A DNA stretch of 64,000 bases from Streptomyces sp. Je 1-369 (GCF_026810505.1 NZ_CP101750.1:6808515-6872514), one strand, 5' to 3'. Counted from the stretch's first letter, positions 8,401 through 17,615 are shown. Notes: generated by a model not told the origin, from the letters alone. Made by a program: numbers and translations.

Positions 8401-9306
8401 ATGACCACGACCACCACCACCGCCGCTCAGCCGCAGCCCCAGAAGGTGCCGTCCTCCGCGGTCCGCCGCGAGAAGGAGACGGGCGGCGCCCTCAACGTCT
8501 TCTCGCACGCCTTCCTGATCCTGTGGGTCGTCCTCGCCGCCGGACCGCTGATCTGGGTCGCCCTCACCGCGTTCCGGCCCTCCGCCGAGATCCTCAGCGA
8601 CCCGATGGGCTGGCCCGCCTCCTTCCACTGGGAGAACTTCTCCAACGCGTGGAGCAAGGCCAACATCGGGCAGTACACCATCAACTCGCTGATCATCCTC
8701 GCCGGTTCGCTGACCGGCACGATGCTCCTCGGCTCGATGGCGGCCTACGTCATCGCCCGCTTCACCTTCCCCGGCAACCGCGTCATCTTCATGCTGTTCG
8801 CGGGCGGCATGATGTTCCCGGTCATCCTCGCCCTGGTGCCGCTCTTCGCCGTGATGGAGAACTTCGGCCTCCTCGACACCCGGCCCGGGCTGATGATCGC
8901 GTACATCGCGTACTCGCTGCCCTTCACCATCTTCTTCCTGACCTCCTTCTTCCGTACGCTGCCCACCGGCGTGCAGGAGGCGGCGATGGTCGACGGGGCC
9001 TCCCACACCCGTACGTTCTTCCAGATCATGCTGCCCATGGCCAAGCCCGGCCTCGTCAGCATCGGGATCTTCAACTTCCTCGGCCAGTGGAACCAGTACC
9101 TGCTTCCGCTGCTGCTCAACAACGAGGACGAGCAGAGCTACGTACTGCCGCAGGGACTCGCCTCACTGGCCGTCTCGCAGGGCTACCGGGGCGACTGGGG
9201 CGCCCTCTTCGCGGGCCTGACCATCGCCATGGTCCCGGTGCTCGTCGTCTACGCCGTCTTCCAGCGACAGGTACAGGCCGGTCTGACCGCGGGGGCCATC
9301 AAGTGA
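8401..9306 (+). CDS. ngcG: GlcNAc/chitobiose ABC importer permease, second subunit
   Basis: 301 residues from ATG 8401, after a Thr-rich start (TTTTTTAAQ). A MalG-type permease with six membrane segments; the EAA loop reads QEAAMVDGASHTRTFFQIMLPMAKPG. With NgcF it forms the channel for GlcNAc/chitobiose. The next gene cluster starts 150 bp downstream behind its own DasR-like site, so ngcG is probably the last gene of this operon. Confidence 0.88.
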   Translation: MTTTTTTAAQPQPQKVPSSAVRREKETGGALNVFSHAFLILWVVLAAGPLIWVALTAFRPSAEILSDPMGWPASFHWENFSNAWSKANIGQYTINSLIILAGSLTGTMLLGSMAAYVIARFTFPGNRVIFMLFAGGMMFPVILALVPLFAVMENFGLLDTRPGLMIAYIAYSLPFTIFFLTSFFRTLPTGVQEAAMVDGASHTRTFFQIMLPMAKPGLVSIGIFNFLGQWNQYLLPLLLNNEDEQSYVLPQGLASLAVSQGYRGDWGALFAGLTIAMVPVLVVYAVFQRQVQAGLTAGAIK

Positions 9307-9341
9307 CCTGGTAGGGCGGGTGATTTCAGGTTGGCCACGAA

Positions 9342-9357
9342 AGTGGTCTAGGCCTGT
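9342..9357. promoter_or_regulatory. DasR-responsive element (dre) upstream of second sugar importer
   Basis: AGTGGTCTAGGCCTGT matches 14 of 16 positions of the DasR consensus, with the TGGTCTAG half intact. It lies 100 bp before the start codon of the binding-protein gene at 9457. By analogy with known dre sites it should repress that operon until amino-sugar phosphates accumulate. Confidence 0.7.
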
Positions 9358-9456
9358 CGAGGCGAATCCGAGCCTGAGTAGTGTCGGCGCGACGGCGCCG
9401 CGGGGGGCGACTGGACGCGCTCAAGTCGACACCGATGTCGAAGGGTTGAAAACAGC

Positions 9457-10719
9457 ATGAGGAACCGAATAGTCGCCACCGGTGCGGCAACGCTCGCCAT
9501 GGCTCTGGGACTTACCGCCTGCAGCGGTGACAGCGACAGTGGGGACAGCAAGACGATCAAGCTCGTCGCCGCCGACTACGGCGACAAGGCCTCCAACGCC
9601 TCCAAGGTGTACTGGGCCGAGGTCAAGAAGGAATTCGAGAAGGCCAACGACGGCTACAAGGTCGATGTCCAGGTCATCAACTGGAACGAGATCGACAAGA
9701 CCGTCAAGAACATGATCCAGGCGGGCGACGAGCCCGACCTGCTGCAGACCGGCGGTTACGCGGACAAGGTCGCCGACGACCTGCTCTACAAGGCGGACGA
9801 CGTCCTCTCGCGCGAGACCCGTGACAACCTCATCCCGTCCTTCGCCAAGGCCGGCGAGGTCGACGGCACCCAGTACGGCATCCCGTGGGTCTCCTCCAGC
9901 CGCGTGATGTTCTACAACAAGGCCGTCTTCAAGAAGGCCGGCGTCAAGAACCCGCCCAAGACGTGGGACGAACTCGCCGCCGCCGCAAAGAAGATCAAGG
10001 ACAAGAAGGCCGCCGACACCCCCTACGCCCTGCCGCTCGGCCCCGAGGAGACCCAGGGCGAGTCGATGATGTGGGAGCTCGGCAACGGCGGCGGCTACAC
10101 CGACGCCGACGGCAAGTACACCCTCGACAGCGCCAAGAACGTCGAGACCTTCGAGTGGCTCAAGACCAAGCTGGTCAAGCCCGGCCTGACCTACCCCAAC
10201 CCGGCCTCCACCGACCGCAAGACCGCCTTCGCGGACTTCGCGGCGGGCAAGGTCGGCATGCTCAACGGCCACCCGAGCCTGATCCAGATGGCCAAGGAGG
10301 GCAAGATCGACTACGGAGTCGTGCCCATCCCCGGCAAGACGGGACCGCTGAACGGCACCCTCGGCGTCGCCGACTGGATGATGGCGTTCAAGGACGGCGG
10401 CGCGGAGAAGGAGGGCGTGAAGAAGTTCCTGGACTTCACGTACTCCAAGAAGATGCTGGCGTTCGACGAGATGTACAACCTCATGCCGGTCACCAAGGAC
10501 GCCCTCAAGCAGATGACCGACAGCGGCAAGCACAAGGACCTGGAGCCCTTCTTCCAGGTGCTGCCGAACGCCAAGTTCTACCCGCTCGGCGACACCAGCT
10601 GGGACGTCGTCTCCGCCGAGATGAAGAAGACCGGCGGCAAGGCCGTCTCCGACGACCCGAAGCAGATCCTCAGCGACCTGCAGAAGAAGGCGGAGTCGGC
10701 GGCGGCCGACGCCAAGTAG
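9457..10719 (+). CDS. Carbohydrate ABC importer, solute-binding lipoprotein
   Basis: 420 residues from ATG 9457. Signal peptide with lipobox LTAC, Cys22. A family-1 extracellular binding protein: KTIKLVAADYGDKASN at the mature start, VQVINWNEIDKTVKNMIQAG, PDLLQTGGYAD, then GIPWVSSSRVMFYNKA and PKTWDEL. The ligand cannot be read from sequence. The dre site upstream and the position next to ngcEFG suggest an amino sugar or chitin-derived oligosaccharide. It begins a three-gene operon with the permeases at 10747 and 11694. No ATPase is encoded with it, so the shared MsiK is likely. Confidence 0.85.
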   Translation: MRNRIVATGAATLAMALGLTACSGDSDSGDSKTIKLVAADYGDKASNASKVYWAEVKKEFEKANDGYKVDVQVINWNEIDKTVKNMIQAGDEPDLLQTGGYADKVADDLLYKADDVLSRETRDNLIPSFAKAGEVDGTQYGIPWVSSSRVMFYNKAVFKKAGVKNPPKTWDELAAAAKKIKDKKAADTPYALPLGPEETQGESMMWELGNGGGYTDADGKYTLDSAKNVETFEWLKTKLVKPGLTYPNPASTDRKTAFADFAAGKVGMLNGHPSLIQMAKEGKIDYGVVPIPGKTGPLNGTLGVADWMMAFKDGGAEKEGVKKFLDFTYSKKMLAFDEMYNLMPVTKDALKQMTDSGKHKDLEPFFQVLPNAKFYPLGDTSWDVVSAEMKKTGGKAVSDDPKQILSDLQKKAESAAADAK

Positions 10720-10746
10720 CGGCCGACGCCGAGTAAAGGAGTTTCC

Positions 10747-11694
10747 GTGTCGCTCAAAGCCCCTTCGCCCCCGGCCGACACCGGCCGGGGGCGGGGCGGG
10801 CGCGCACCCAGGCCGGTGAGCCGCCGCAGCGGCCTGGCCCGGCTCGGTCCGCTGCCCTGGATAGCGCCCGTCATCCTGCTGATCCTCGCCGTGGTCGTCT
10901 GGCCCGTCGTCGAGCTGGTCCGCACCTCGTTCCTCAACATCTCCATCTCCGGCAAGGTGCGCGGCAGCGCCGGGACCGACAAGTTCAAGAAGCTCTTCGA
11001 GGAGAGCGACTTCAGTGCCGTCCTCCTCTGGACGGTGCTGTGGACGGTCGTCGTCGTCACCGTCACGATGCTGTTCTCGCTCGCCCTCGCCCAGCTGTTC
11101 AACCAGAAGTTCCCCGGCCGCCGCTATGCCCGCTGGGCCCTCATCGCCCCGTGGGCCGCGTCCGTCCTGATGACCGCCATCGGCTTCAAGTGGATGCTCA
11201 ACCAGACCGCGGGCGTCCTCAACACCCTCATGCTCGACCTGGGGCTCATCGACAGCTCCAAGGACTGGCTGGGCAGGCCGGAGACCGCCTGGCCGTGGAT
11301 GATGGGCGTCGCGGTCTTCGTGTCGCTGCCCTTCACCACGTACACGCTCCTGGCCGGACTGCAGACCATCCCGCAGGACGTCTACGAAGCGTCGCGCATC
11401 GACGGCGCGAGCCCCTGGCAGACCTACCGGCACATCACCCTGCCGATGCTGCGGCCCGCCTTCCTCGTCGGCGTCGTCATCAACCTCATCAACGTCTTCA
11501 ACTCCTTCCCGATCATCTGGGCCATGACCCAGGGCGGGCCGGGCTACGACACCTCCACGTCGATGGTGTTCATGTACAAGCTGAAGGAGACCGACATCGG
11601 TGAGTCCGCGGCCATGTCGGTCGTCAACTTCCTGATGGTCGTGGTGCTCGTGCTGATCTTCCTGAAGGTCAGCCGGTGGAACGAGGAGGACTGA
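10747..11694 (+). CDS. Sugar ABC importer permease, MalF type
   Basis: 315 residues from GTG 10747, with AAAGGAG 6 bases upstream. A Pro/Arg-rich start is followed by six membrane segments (first at about residues 38-60). The EAA loop reads YEASRIDGASPWQTYRHITLPML. Its stop overlaps by one base the start of the second permease, indicating translational coupling. Confidence 0.87.
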   Translation: MSLKAPSPPADTGRGRGGRAPRPVSRRSGLARLGPLPWIAPVILLILAVVVWPVVELVRTSFLNISISGKVRGSAGTDKFKKLFEESDFSAVLLWTVLWTVVVVTVTMLFSLALAQLFNQKFPGRRYARWALIAPWAASVLMTAIGFKWMLNQTAGVLNTLMLDLGLIDSSKDWLGRPETAWPWMMGVAVFVSLPFTTYTLLAGLQTIPQDVYEASRIDGASPWQTYRHITLPMLRPAFLVGVVINLINVFNSFPIIWAMTQGGPGYDTSTSMVFMYKLKETDIGESAAMSVVNFLMVVVLVLIFLKVSRWNEED

Positions 11695-12575
11695 TGGCCA
11701 CCGCGACGGCGACCCGCCCCGCGCCCCGGAAGGACGACGCGCCGAAGAAGGCGAAGCGCACCTTCCGGCCCCGCACCCTGGTCATCACGGCCTGCGCGTG
11801 GCTCCTGGCCGCGATCTTCCTCGCGCCGTACCTGGAGATGATCGTCACCGCGCTCCGCCCCAAGGACGAGCTGCGGGACCGCACGTACCTGCCCCAGGAC
11901 CTGGAGTGGGCCAACTTCATCGACGTCTGGAAGGAGTCCGAGCTCGGCCAGAACCTCCAGGTCACCCTGCTCGTCGCGGGCGGCGCCACCCTGCTCGTCC
12001 TGCTCGTCTCGCTGCCCGCCGCGTACTACACGGCCCGCATGCGCTACCGCGGCCGCAAGGTCTTCCTGCTCCTGGTCCTTGTCACCCAGATGTTCCAGCC
12101 CACGGCGCTCCTGGTCGGCCTGTACCGCGAGTTCCACCAGCTCGACATGCTCAACTCCGTCTGGACGCTGATCCTCACCAACGCGGCGTTCAACCTCGCC
12201 TTCGCGGTGTGGATCCTGACGGCCTACATCAGCTCCATCCCCGCGGAGCTCGAAGAGGCCGCCATGGTGGACGGCACCAGCCGCTTCGGCGCCATGATCA
12301 AGGTGACGCTGCCGCTGGCGCTGCCCGGCGTCGTGACGGCCGTGATCTTCACGTTCATCACGTCCTGGAACGAGTTCGTGATGGGCCTGACCCTCACCAC
12401 CGAGCCGGACAAGCAGCCCCTGACGGTCGGCATCAACAACTTCATCGGCAACTACACGGTGCAGTGGAACTACCTGTTCGCGGCGTCCGTGGTCGCCATC
12501 GTGCCGGTCATCGTGCTGTTCGCGATCATCGAACGGCATGTGGTGTCGGGGCTCACGGCGGGGTCCGTGAAGTAG
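11694..12575 (+). CDS. Sugar ABC importer permease, MalG type
   Basis: 293 residues from ATG 11694, whose A is the last base of the upstream stop codon. GAGGAGGA lies just before it, so this start is preferred to one 18 bases upstream. Six membrane segments; the EAA loop reads EEAAMVDGTSRFGAMIKVTLPLALPG. Last gene of the operon; a strong terminator follows at 12590. Confidence 0.87.
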   Translation: MATATATRPAPRKDDAPKKAKRTFRPRTLVITACAWLLAAIFLAPYLEMIVTALRPKDELRDRTYLPQDLEWANFIDVWKESELGQNLQVTLLVAGGATLLVLLVSLPAAYYTARMRYRGRKVFLLLVLVTQMFQPTALLVGLYREFHQLDMLNSVWTLILTNAAFNLAFAVWILTAYISSIPAELEEAAMVDGTSRFGAMIKVTLPLALPGVVTAVIFTFITSWNEFVMGLTLTTEPDKQPLTVGINNFIGNYTVQWNYLFAASVVAIVPVIVLFAIIERHVVSGLTAGSVK

Positions 12576-12894
12576 TCGAGGCATACGCGGAACGGCCGCC
12601 CAGCTGCTCCTGGACGGCCGTTCTTCGTTTGGCGCATCCGGGCGTGCTCCCGACGGCCCTCGCGTTCAGTACTTGGGCGTACGCCGTCTCCCACAGCACT
12701 GCGGGAAAGACGGGTTCGACCACGTATGGGCAAGCCCACACGCCAGGGTCCCGATTTCCGTCAACGACTTGACTGCGACAGCTCCTTCAGCGGAGTTTGG
12801 AGTTCACAACTTGTACATGGCCCGGTACCCGTTTCCGAGACCGGCGTCACGGGGGGCCACGTGCCGCCCGAATGAGGGCAAAGGGTGAGAGTCA
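12576..12894. other. 319-bp intergenic region before the ROK regulator
   Basis: Holds the terminator at 12590-12630 and no gene. Near 12792-12804 there is a short direct repeat (GGAGTT twice, 7 bp apart), a possible control site for the ROK gene. No clear -35/-10 pair could be fixed by eye. Confidence 0.5.
12590..12630 (+). terminator. Terminator after second sugar importer
   Basis: GAACGGCCG (12590-12598) pairs with CGGCCGTTC (12615-12623); an inner CCAG/CTGG pair extends the stem and TTCGTTT follows. A good intrinsic terminator 15 bp after the last permease stop. Confidence 0.8.
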
Positions 12895-14094
12895 ATGGAG
12901 ACTCCGGGGTCGCAGTCGTCTCTGCACCGGGCCAATCTGGAGCGGGTCGTGCGCGCCGTGCGCCTCGCCGGGTCGCTCACGCAGGCCGAGATCGCGAGGA
13001 CGACGGGTCTGTCGGCCGCGACGGTCTCCAACATCGTCCGCGAGCTCAAGGACGGCGGAACGGTCGAGGTCACGCCCACCTCGGCGGGGGGCAGGCGGGC
13101 CCGCAGCGTCTCGCTCAGCGGTGACGCGGGCATCGTCATCGGCGTCGACTTCGGCCACACGCACCTGCGCGTCGCGGTCGGCAACCTCGCCCACCAGGTC
13201 CTCGCCGAAGAGTCCGAGCCGCTGGACGTCGACGCGTCCGCCGCGCAGGGCTTCGACCGGGCCGAGCAGCTCGTCAGCAGGCTGATCGAGGCCACCGGAG
13301 TGGACCGTACGAAGATCGCGGGCGTCGGGCTCGGCGTGCCGGGACCCATCGACGTGGAGTCCGGCACCCTCGGCTCGACGTCGATCCTGCCGGGCTGGAC
13401 CGGCACCAAGCCCGCCGAGGAGCTGGGCGGCCGCCTCGGTGTGCCCGTGCACGTCGACAACGACGCCAACCTGGGCGCGCTCGGCGAGCTGGTCTGGGGC
13501 AGCGGCCGCGGCGTCAAGGACCTCGCGTACATCAAGGTCGCGAGCGGCGTCGGCGCGGGCCTCGTGATCAGCGGCCGCATCTACCGCGGCCCCGGCGGCA
13601 CCGCGGGGGAGATCGGGCACATCACGCTCGACGAGTCGGGCCCCGTCTGCCGCTGCGGCAACCGCGGCTGTCTGGAGACCTTCACCGCCGCCCGCTACGT
13701 CCTGCCGCTGCTCACCTCCAGCCACGGCACCGACCTGACCATGGAGCGCGTGGTCGGCCTGGCGCGCGAGGGCGACCCGGGGTGCCGGCGCGTGATCGCC
13801 GACGTCGGGCGGCACATCGGCAGCGGCGTCGCGAACCTCTGCAACCTCCTCAACCCCTCCCGTGTCGTGCTCGGCGGCGACCTCGCGGAGGCGGGCGAGC
13901 TGGTGCTCGGACCGATCAGGGAGTCGGTCGGACGGTATGCGATCCCGAGCGCCGCGCGTCAGCTGTCCGTGCTGCCCGGTGCGCTCGGCGGTCGCGCCGA
14001 AGTGCTCGGCGCGCTGGCCCTCGCACTCAGCGAGATGGGCGATTCAACCCTTTTGGACGGGTCGCTGTCCGCGGGTGCACCTGCCTTCACTTAG
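12895..14094 (+). CDS. rok7B7: ROK-family transcriptional regulator, Rok7B7-type
   Basis: 399 residues from ATG 12895. An N-terminal winged helix-turn-helix (about residues 8-60; TQAEIARTTGLSAATVSNIVREL) precedes a sugar-kinase-like ROK domain. The phosphate motif is VDFGHTH, the repeat region reads GVGLGVPGPID, and the zinc-binding loop is CRCGNRGCLE. The gene lies between ngc-type and xyl transporter genes, the context described for Rok7B7 of S. coelicolor, which affects xylose use, carbon repression and antibiotics. It probably controls xylFGH and the sugar importers here. The symbol rests on domain and context. Confidence 0.85.
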   Translation: METPGSQSSLHRANLERVVRAVRLAGSLTQAEIARTTGLSAATVSNIVRELKDGGTVEVTPTSAGGRRARSVSLSGDAGIVIGVDFGHTHLRVAVGNLAHQVLAEESEPLDVDASAAQGFDRAEQLVSRLIEATGVDRTKIAGVGLGVPGPIDVESGTLGSTSILPGWTGTKPAEELGGRLGVPVHVDNDANLGALGELVWGSGRGVKDLAYIKVASGVGAGLVISGRIYRGPGGTAGEIGHITLDESGPVCRCGNRGCLETFTAARYVLPLLTSSHGTDLTMERVVGLAREGDPGCRRVIADVGRHIGSGVANLCNLLNPSRVVLGGDLAEAGELVLGPIRESVGRYAIPSAARQLSVLPGALGGRAEVLGALALALSEMGDSTLLDGSLSAGAPAFT

Positions 14095-14123
14095 ATAACG
14101 CATGGCACCGTTGTCATCTCGTT

Positions 14124-14138
14124 AAGGATTTACTCCTT
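14124..14138. promoter_or_regulatory. Short inverted repeat upstream of xylF
   Basis: AAGGA-TTTAC-TCCTT, in an AT-richer stretch about 80 bp before xylF and 30 bp after the ROK stop. A candidate operator for the adjacent ROK regulator; it is short, so this is tentative. Confidence 0.3.
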
Positions 14139-14216
14139 GACGCTGGTGTGGCGGCCGAGTTGACTTCGAGCCACCTCGGCCGCAACGACGCGGCCTCGTC
14201 AGGGAGGCACCCCACC

Positions 14217-15311
14217 ATGAACGCAATGACGCGTCGCGTCGTCATAGGCACGGCCGCGGTTTCGATGGCACTCGCCATGACCGCGTGCGGCAAGGCAGGC
14301 GACGGCGACGACAAGGGCAGCGGCGACAACAAGACCATCGGTCTGCTGCTCCCCGAGAACAAGACCACGCGCTACGAGACCTTCGACCGTCCTTTCATGG
14401 AGGACAAGATCGAAGAGCTCTGCTCGGACTGCAAGGTCAAGTACAACAACGCGGCCCAGGACATCGAGACCCAGAAGAAGCAGTTCGACGCCCTCATCAC
14501 CCAGGGCGTCAAGGTCATCATCCTGGACGCGGTGGACTACAAGTCGACCAAGTCCTGGGTCAAGCAGGCCGACAAGCAGGGCGTGAAGGTCGTCGCGTAC
14601 GACCGCCTCGCCGAGGGTCCGCTCGCCGCCTACGTCTCGTACGACAACGAGAAGATCGGCCGCCTCCAGGGCGGGGCCATGGTCAAGGCGCTCGGCTCCG
14701 ACGCCAAGGACGCCAACGTCGTCATGATCAACGGCTCGCCGACCGACCCGAACGCCCCCTTCTTCAAGAAGGGCGCCCACTCGGTGCTCGACAAGAAGGT
14801 CAAGAAGATCGTCTACGAGCAGGACATCCCGGACTGGTCGCCGGACGAGGCGAACCGCAAGATGGCCTCCGCGATCGACAAGCTCGGCAAGGACGGCATC
14901 CAGGGCGTCTACGCCGCCAACGACGGCATGGCGGGCGGCGTGATCACCGCCCTCAAGCAGCGCGGCATCAAGGTCCCCGTCGGCGGCCAGGACGCCGAAC
15001 TCGCGGGCGTGCAGCGCATGCTGAGCGGCGACCAGGACTACACGATCTACAAGCAGATCAAGCCGGAGGCCGAGACCACCGCCGAGATCGCCGTCCGCCT
15101 GCTCCAGGGCAAGGACATCGACGCGATCACCGACCGCAAGGTCGACTCGCTCAGCGGTGACTTCAAGGGCATCCCGGCCAAGCTCTACGACGCGCAGGCG
15201 ATCACCAAGAACGAGGTCGCGGACACGATCGTCAAGGACAAGGTCTACAAGGTCAGCGAGATCTGCACCGCCCAGTACAAGAAGGCGTGCGACGCCGCGG
15301 GTATCAAGTAA
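14217..15311 (+). CDS. xylF: Xylose-type ABC importer, substrate-binding lipoprotein
   Basis: 364 residues from ATG 14217, with GGGAGG upstream. Signal peptide with lipobox MTAC, Cys24. A periplasmic-binding-protein type I fold of the ribose/xylose group: TIGLLLPENKTTRYE, FDALITQGVKVIILDAVD, then VYAANDGMAGGVITALKQRG and VPVGGQDAEL. A Cys pair (ICTAQYKKAC) lies near the C-terminus. Binds D-xylose or a related pentose for XylG/XylH. Directly downstream of the ROK regulator, with a strong hairpin between it and xylG. Confidence 0.85.
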   Translation: MNAMTRRVVIGTAAVSMALAMTACGKAGDGDDKGSGDNKTIGLLLPENKTTRYETFDRPFMEDKIEELCSDCKVKYNNAAQDIETQKKQFDALITQGVKVIILDAVDYKSTKSWVKQADKQGVKVVAYDRLAEGPLAAYVSYDNEKIGRLQGGAMVKALGSDAKDANVVMINGSPTDPNAPFFKKGAHSVLDKKVKKIVYEQDIPDWSPDEANRKMASAIDKLGKDGIQGVYAANDGMAGGVITALKQRGIKVPVGGQDAELAGVQRMLSGDQDYTIYKQIKPEAETTAEIAVRLLQGKDIDAITDRKVDSLSGDFKGIPAKLYDAQAITKNEVADTIVKDKVYKVSEICTAQYKKACDAAGIK

Positions 15312-15409
15312 CTCCCGCTTGCGGTAAATCCGTTCCTGCGAGACGAGGCCCACGGGCGGCGTGAGAGCGCTTCCCGGCCCCCGTACGGAACGGCTTCCAG
15401 TACCGGTCA

Positions 15410-15454
15410 GGTGCCCGCCCCATCACACCGCCCCGCAAACGGGGGGCGGGCACC
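15410..15454 (+). terminator. Strong intra-operon hairpin between xylF and xylG
   Basis: GGTGCCCGCCCC (15410-15421) pairs perfectly with GGGGCGGGCACC (15443-15454); inner bases CCCCG/CGGGG can pair too. No T-run. As at ngcE, it follows the binding-protein gene and probably raises its message level over the downstream genes. Confidence 0.65.
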
Positions 15455-15514
15455 CGACCTGCCCTTGCTGCACCACCATTCCCCGCCGGTCAGGCGGCGA
15501 AGGAGATGATTCAC

Positions 15515-16306
15515 GTGTCCGCTACGCCCGTGCTGGCGTTGCGCGGGGTCTCCAAGCGGTTCGGCGCCGTCCAGGCGCTCACGGACGTAGACCTCGAGAT
15601 CCACACCGGTGAGGTGGTCGCCCTCGTCGGCGACAACGGCGCCGGCAAGTCCACTCTCGTCAAGACGATCTCGGGCGTTCACCCGATCGACGACGGGACC
15701 ATCGAGTGGGAGGGCAGGGCGGTCCGCATCGGACGCCCGCACGACGCCCAGAACCTCGGCGTGGCCACCGTCTACCAGGACCTGGCCCTCTGCGACAACC
15801 TCGACGTCGTCGCCAACCTGTTCCTCGGCAGCGAACTGAAGACGGCCTCCGTCCTCGATGAGATCAAGATGGAGAAGCGGGCCAAGCAGCTCCTCGACAC
15901 CCTCTCCATCCGCATCCCCAGCGTCCGCATCCCGGTCGCGGCGCTCTCCGGCGGCCAGCGCCAGGTCGTCGCCATCGCCCGCGCGCTGGTCGGCGACCCC
16001 AAGGTCGTCATCCTCGACGAGCCGACCGCGGCGCTCGGCGTCGAGCAGACCGCCCAGGTCCTCGACCTGGTCGAGCGGCTGCGCGAGCGCGGCCACGGAG
16101 TCATCCTCATCAGCCACAACATGGCCGACGTGAAGGCCGTCGCCGACCGTGTCGCGGTGCTGCGGCTCGGCCGCAACAACGGCACCTTCACCGTCGCCGA
16201 CACCACCAACGAAGAGATCATCGCCGCCATCACCGGCGCCACGGACAACGCCGTGACCCGCCGCAGGGCGCGTACGGCCACGGCGACCAAGGAGGACGCA
16301 AAGTGA
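15515..16306 (+). CDS. xylG: Xylose-type ABC importer ATPase
   Basis: 263 residues from GTG 15515, chosen because AAGGAG ends 9 bases upstream; an in-frame ATG at 15506 directly abuts that site and is unlikely. Walker A GDNGAGKST, signature LSGGQRQ, Walker B VVILDEPTAAL and the ISHNM switch histidine are all present. It has one nucleotide-binding domain, unlike the doubled RbsA/XylG of enterobacteria, so it should act as a dimer. The stop overlaps the xylH start (GTGA). Confidence 0.87.
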   Translation: MSATPVLALRGVSKRFGAVQALTDVDLEIHTGEVVALVGDNGAGKSTLVKTISGVHPIDDGTIEWEGRAVRIGRPHDAQNLGVATVYQDLALCDNLDVVANLFLGSELKTASVLDEIKMEKRAKQLLDTLSIRIPSVRIPVAALSGGQRQVVAIARALVGDPKVVILDEPTAALGVEQTAQVLDLVERLRERGHGVILISHNMADVKAVADRVAVLRLGRNNGTFTVADTTNEEIIAAITGATDNAVTRRRARTATATKEDAK

Positions 16307-17604
16307 GCGACCTCGCCAAGACCCCCAAGGCCCCCGCCGACGCGCCGCCCGAGGCCCAGCCCTCGGCCGCGCCGTCCCCCGCGGTCGACCCGCGCCTCCT
16401 CGTCCGCGAGGAGGGCCTGGCAGGCTACTGGACCGAGTTCAAGCGCAAGATGCGCGGCGGCGAGCTCGGCTCGCTGCCCGTCGTCATCGGCCTGATCGTC
16501 ATCGCGATCATCTTCCAGCTGAAGAACGAGCACTTCCTGGACGCGAGCAGCCTCGCGAACATCGCCGTCTTCACCTCCGGCCTCGGCATCATGGCCGTCG
16601 GCATCGTCTTCGTCCTGCTGCTCGGCGAGATCGACCTGTCGGTCGGCTCGGTGGCCGGCATGGGCGCGGCCGTATGGGCCGTGCTGAGCGTCACGCACGA
16701 GCTGAACGACTGGCTCTCGGTCCTCATCGCCATTCTGTCCGGGCTGGTCATCGGCTGTCTGCACGGGTTCTTTTTCGCCAAGATCGGCGTGCCCGCCTTC
16801 GTGGTCACCCTCGCGGGCTTCCTCGGCTGGAGCGGTCTGCAGATCTGGCTGATGGGCGGCGAGGGCAGCATCAACACGCCCGAAGGCAGTGTCGTCGAGG
16901 ACCTGACCGGGCACTTCTTCGCCGAGAAGGGCGCGGCGTACGGTCTCGCGGCCGTCGCGATCATCGCGTACGCCGGTTCCCTGCTCCTCGACAGCAAGCG
17001 CCGCAAGACCGCCGGGCTCCCGTCCCGGCCGGTCAGCGAGATCGTCCTGCGCACGGTCGTCGTGGCCGTCCTCGCGGGCGGCGCGGCGTACGAGCTGAAC
17101 GAGCCGGAGGGCGCCCGCGGCCTGCCGCTGGCCCTGGTGCTCTTCCTCGCCGTCCTGGTGATCGCGGACTTCGTGGCCCGGCGCACCACCTTCGGCCGCC
17201 AGGTCTTCGCGGTCGGCGGCAACGCGGAGGCCGCGCGGCGCGCGGGCATCAACGTGGACCGCGTCCGGATCATCGTCTTCGGCATCTCCGGCATGCTCGC
17301 CGCCTTCGGCGGCCTCTTCATCGCCAGCCTCTCGGGCGGCGCCACGAAGAGCCTGGGCGGCGGCAACACGCTGATGATGGTGATCGCGGCGGCGGTCATC
17401 GGCGGCACGAGCCTCTTCGGCGGCCGCGGCAAGGTGTGGTCCGCGCTGCTCGGCATGCTGGTGATCCAGTCGATCCAGCAGGGCCTGAACATGCTCGGCA
17501 TGGCCAGCGAGATCCAGTACATGATCACCGGTGCGGTCCTCCTGGCCGCGGTGGTCATCGACTCCGTCTCGCGCCGCACGCAGAAGAGCGCGGGTCGCGC
17601 CTAG
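16303..17604 (+). CDS. xylH: Xylose-type ABC importer permease
   Basis: 433 residues from GTG 16303, overlapping xylG by 4 bases. A Pro/Ala-rich cytoplasmic start (about 45 residues) leads to a long hydrophobic permease of the branched-chain/ribose class with ten or so membrane segments. The conserved loop reads GEIDLSVGSVAGMGA and the C-terminal part reads AVIGGTSLFGGRGKVW. Ends the xylFGH operon; a perfect 16-bp stem terminator follows. Confidence 0.88.
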   Translation: MSDLAKTPKAPADAPPEAQPSAAPSPAVDPRLLVREEGLAGYWTEFKRKMRGGELGSLPVVIGLIVIAIIFQLKNEHFLDASSLANIAVFTSGLGIMAVGIVFVLLLGEIDLSVGSVAGMGAAVWAVLSVTHELNDWLSVLIAILSGLVIGCLHGFFFAKIGVPAFVVTLAGFLGWSGLQIWLMGGEGSINTPEGSVVEDLTGHFFAEKGAAYGLAAVAIIAYAGSLLLDSKRRKTAGLPSRPVSEIVLRTVVVAVLAGGAAYELNEPEGARGLPLALVLFLAVLVIADFVARRTTFGRQVFAVGGNAEAARRAGINVDRVRIIVFGISGMLAAFGGLFIASLSGGATKSLGGGNTLMMVIAAAVIGGTSLFGGRGKVWSALLGMLVIQSIQQGLNMLGMASEIQYMITGAVLLAAVVIDSVSRRTQKSAGRA

Positions 17605-17615
17605 TCACTCACCGG

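Noticed and set aside
7189..9006. Long antisense frame across ngcF/ngcG
   Set aside because: Composition is low-complexity Glu/Asp/His, typical of the antisense of GC-rich membrane-protein genes.
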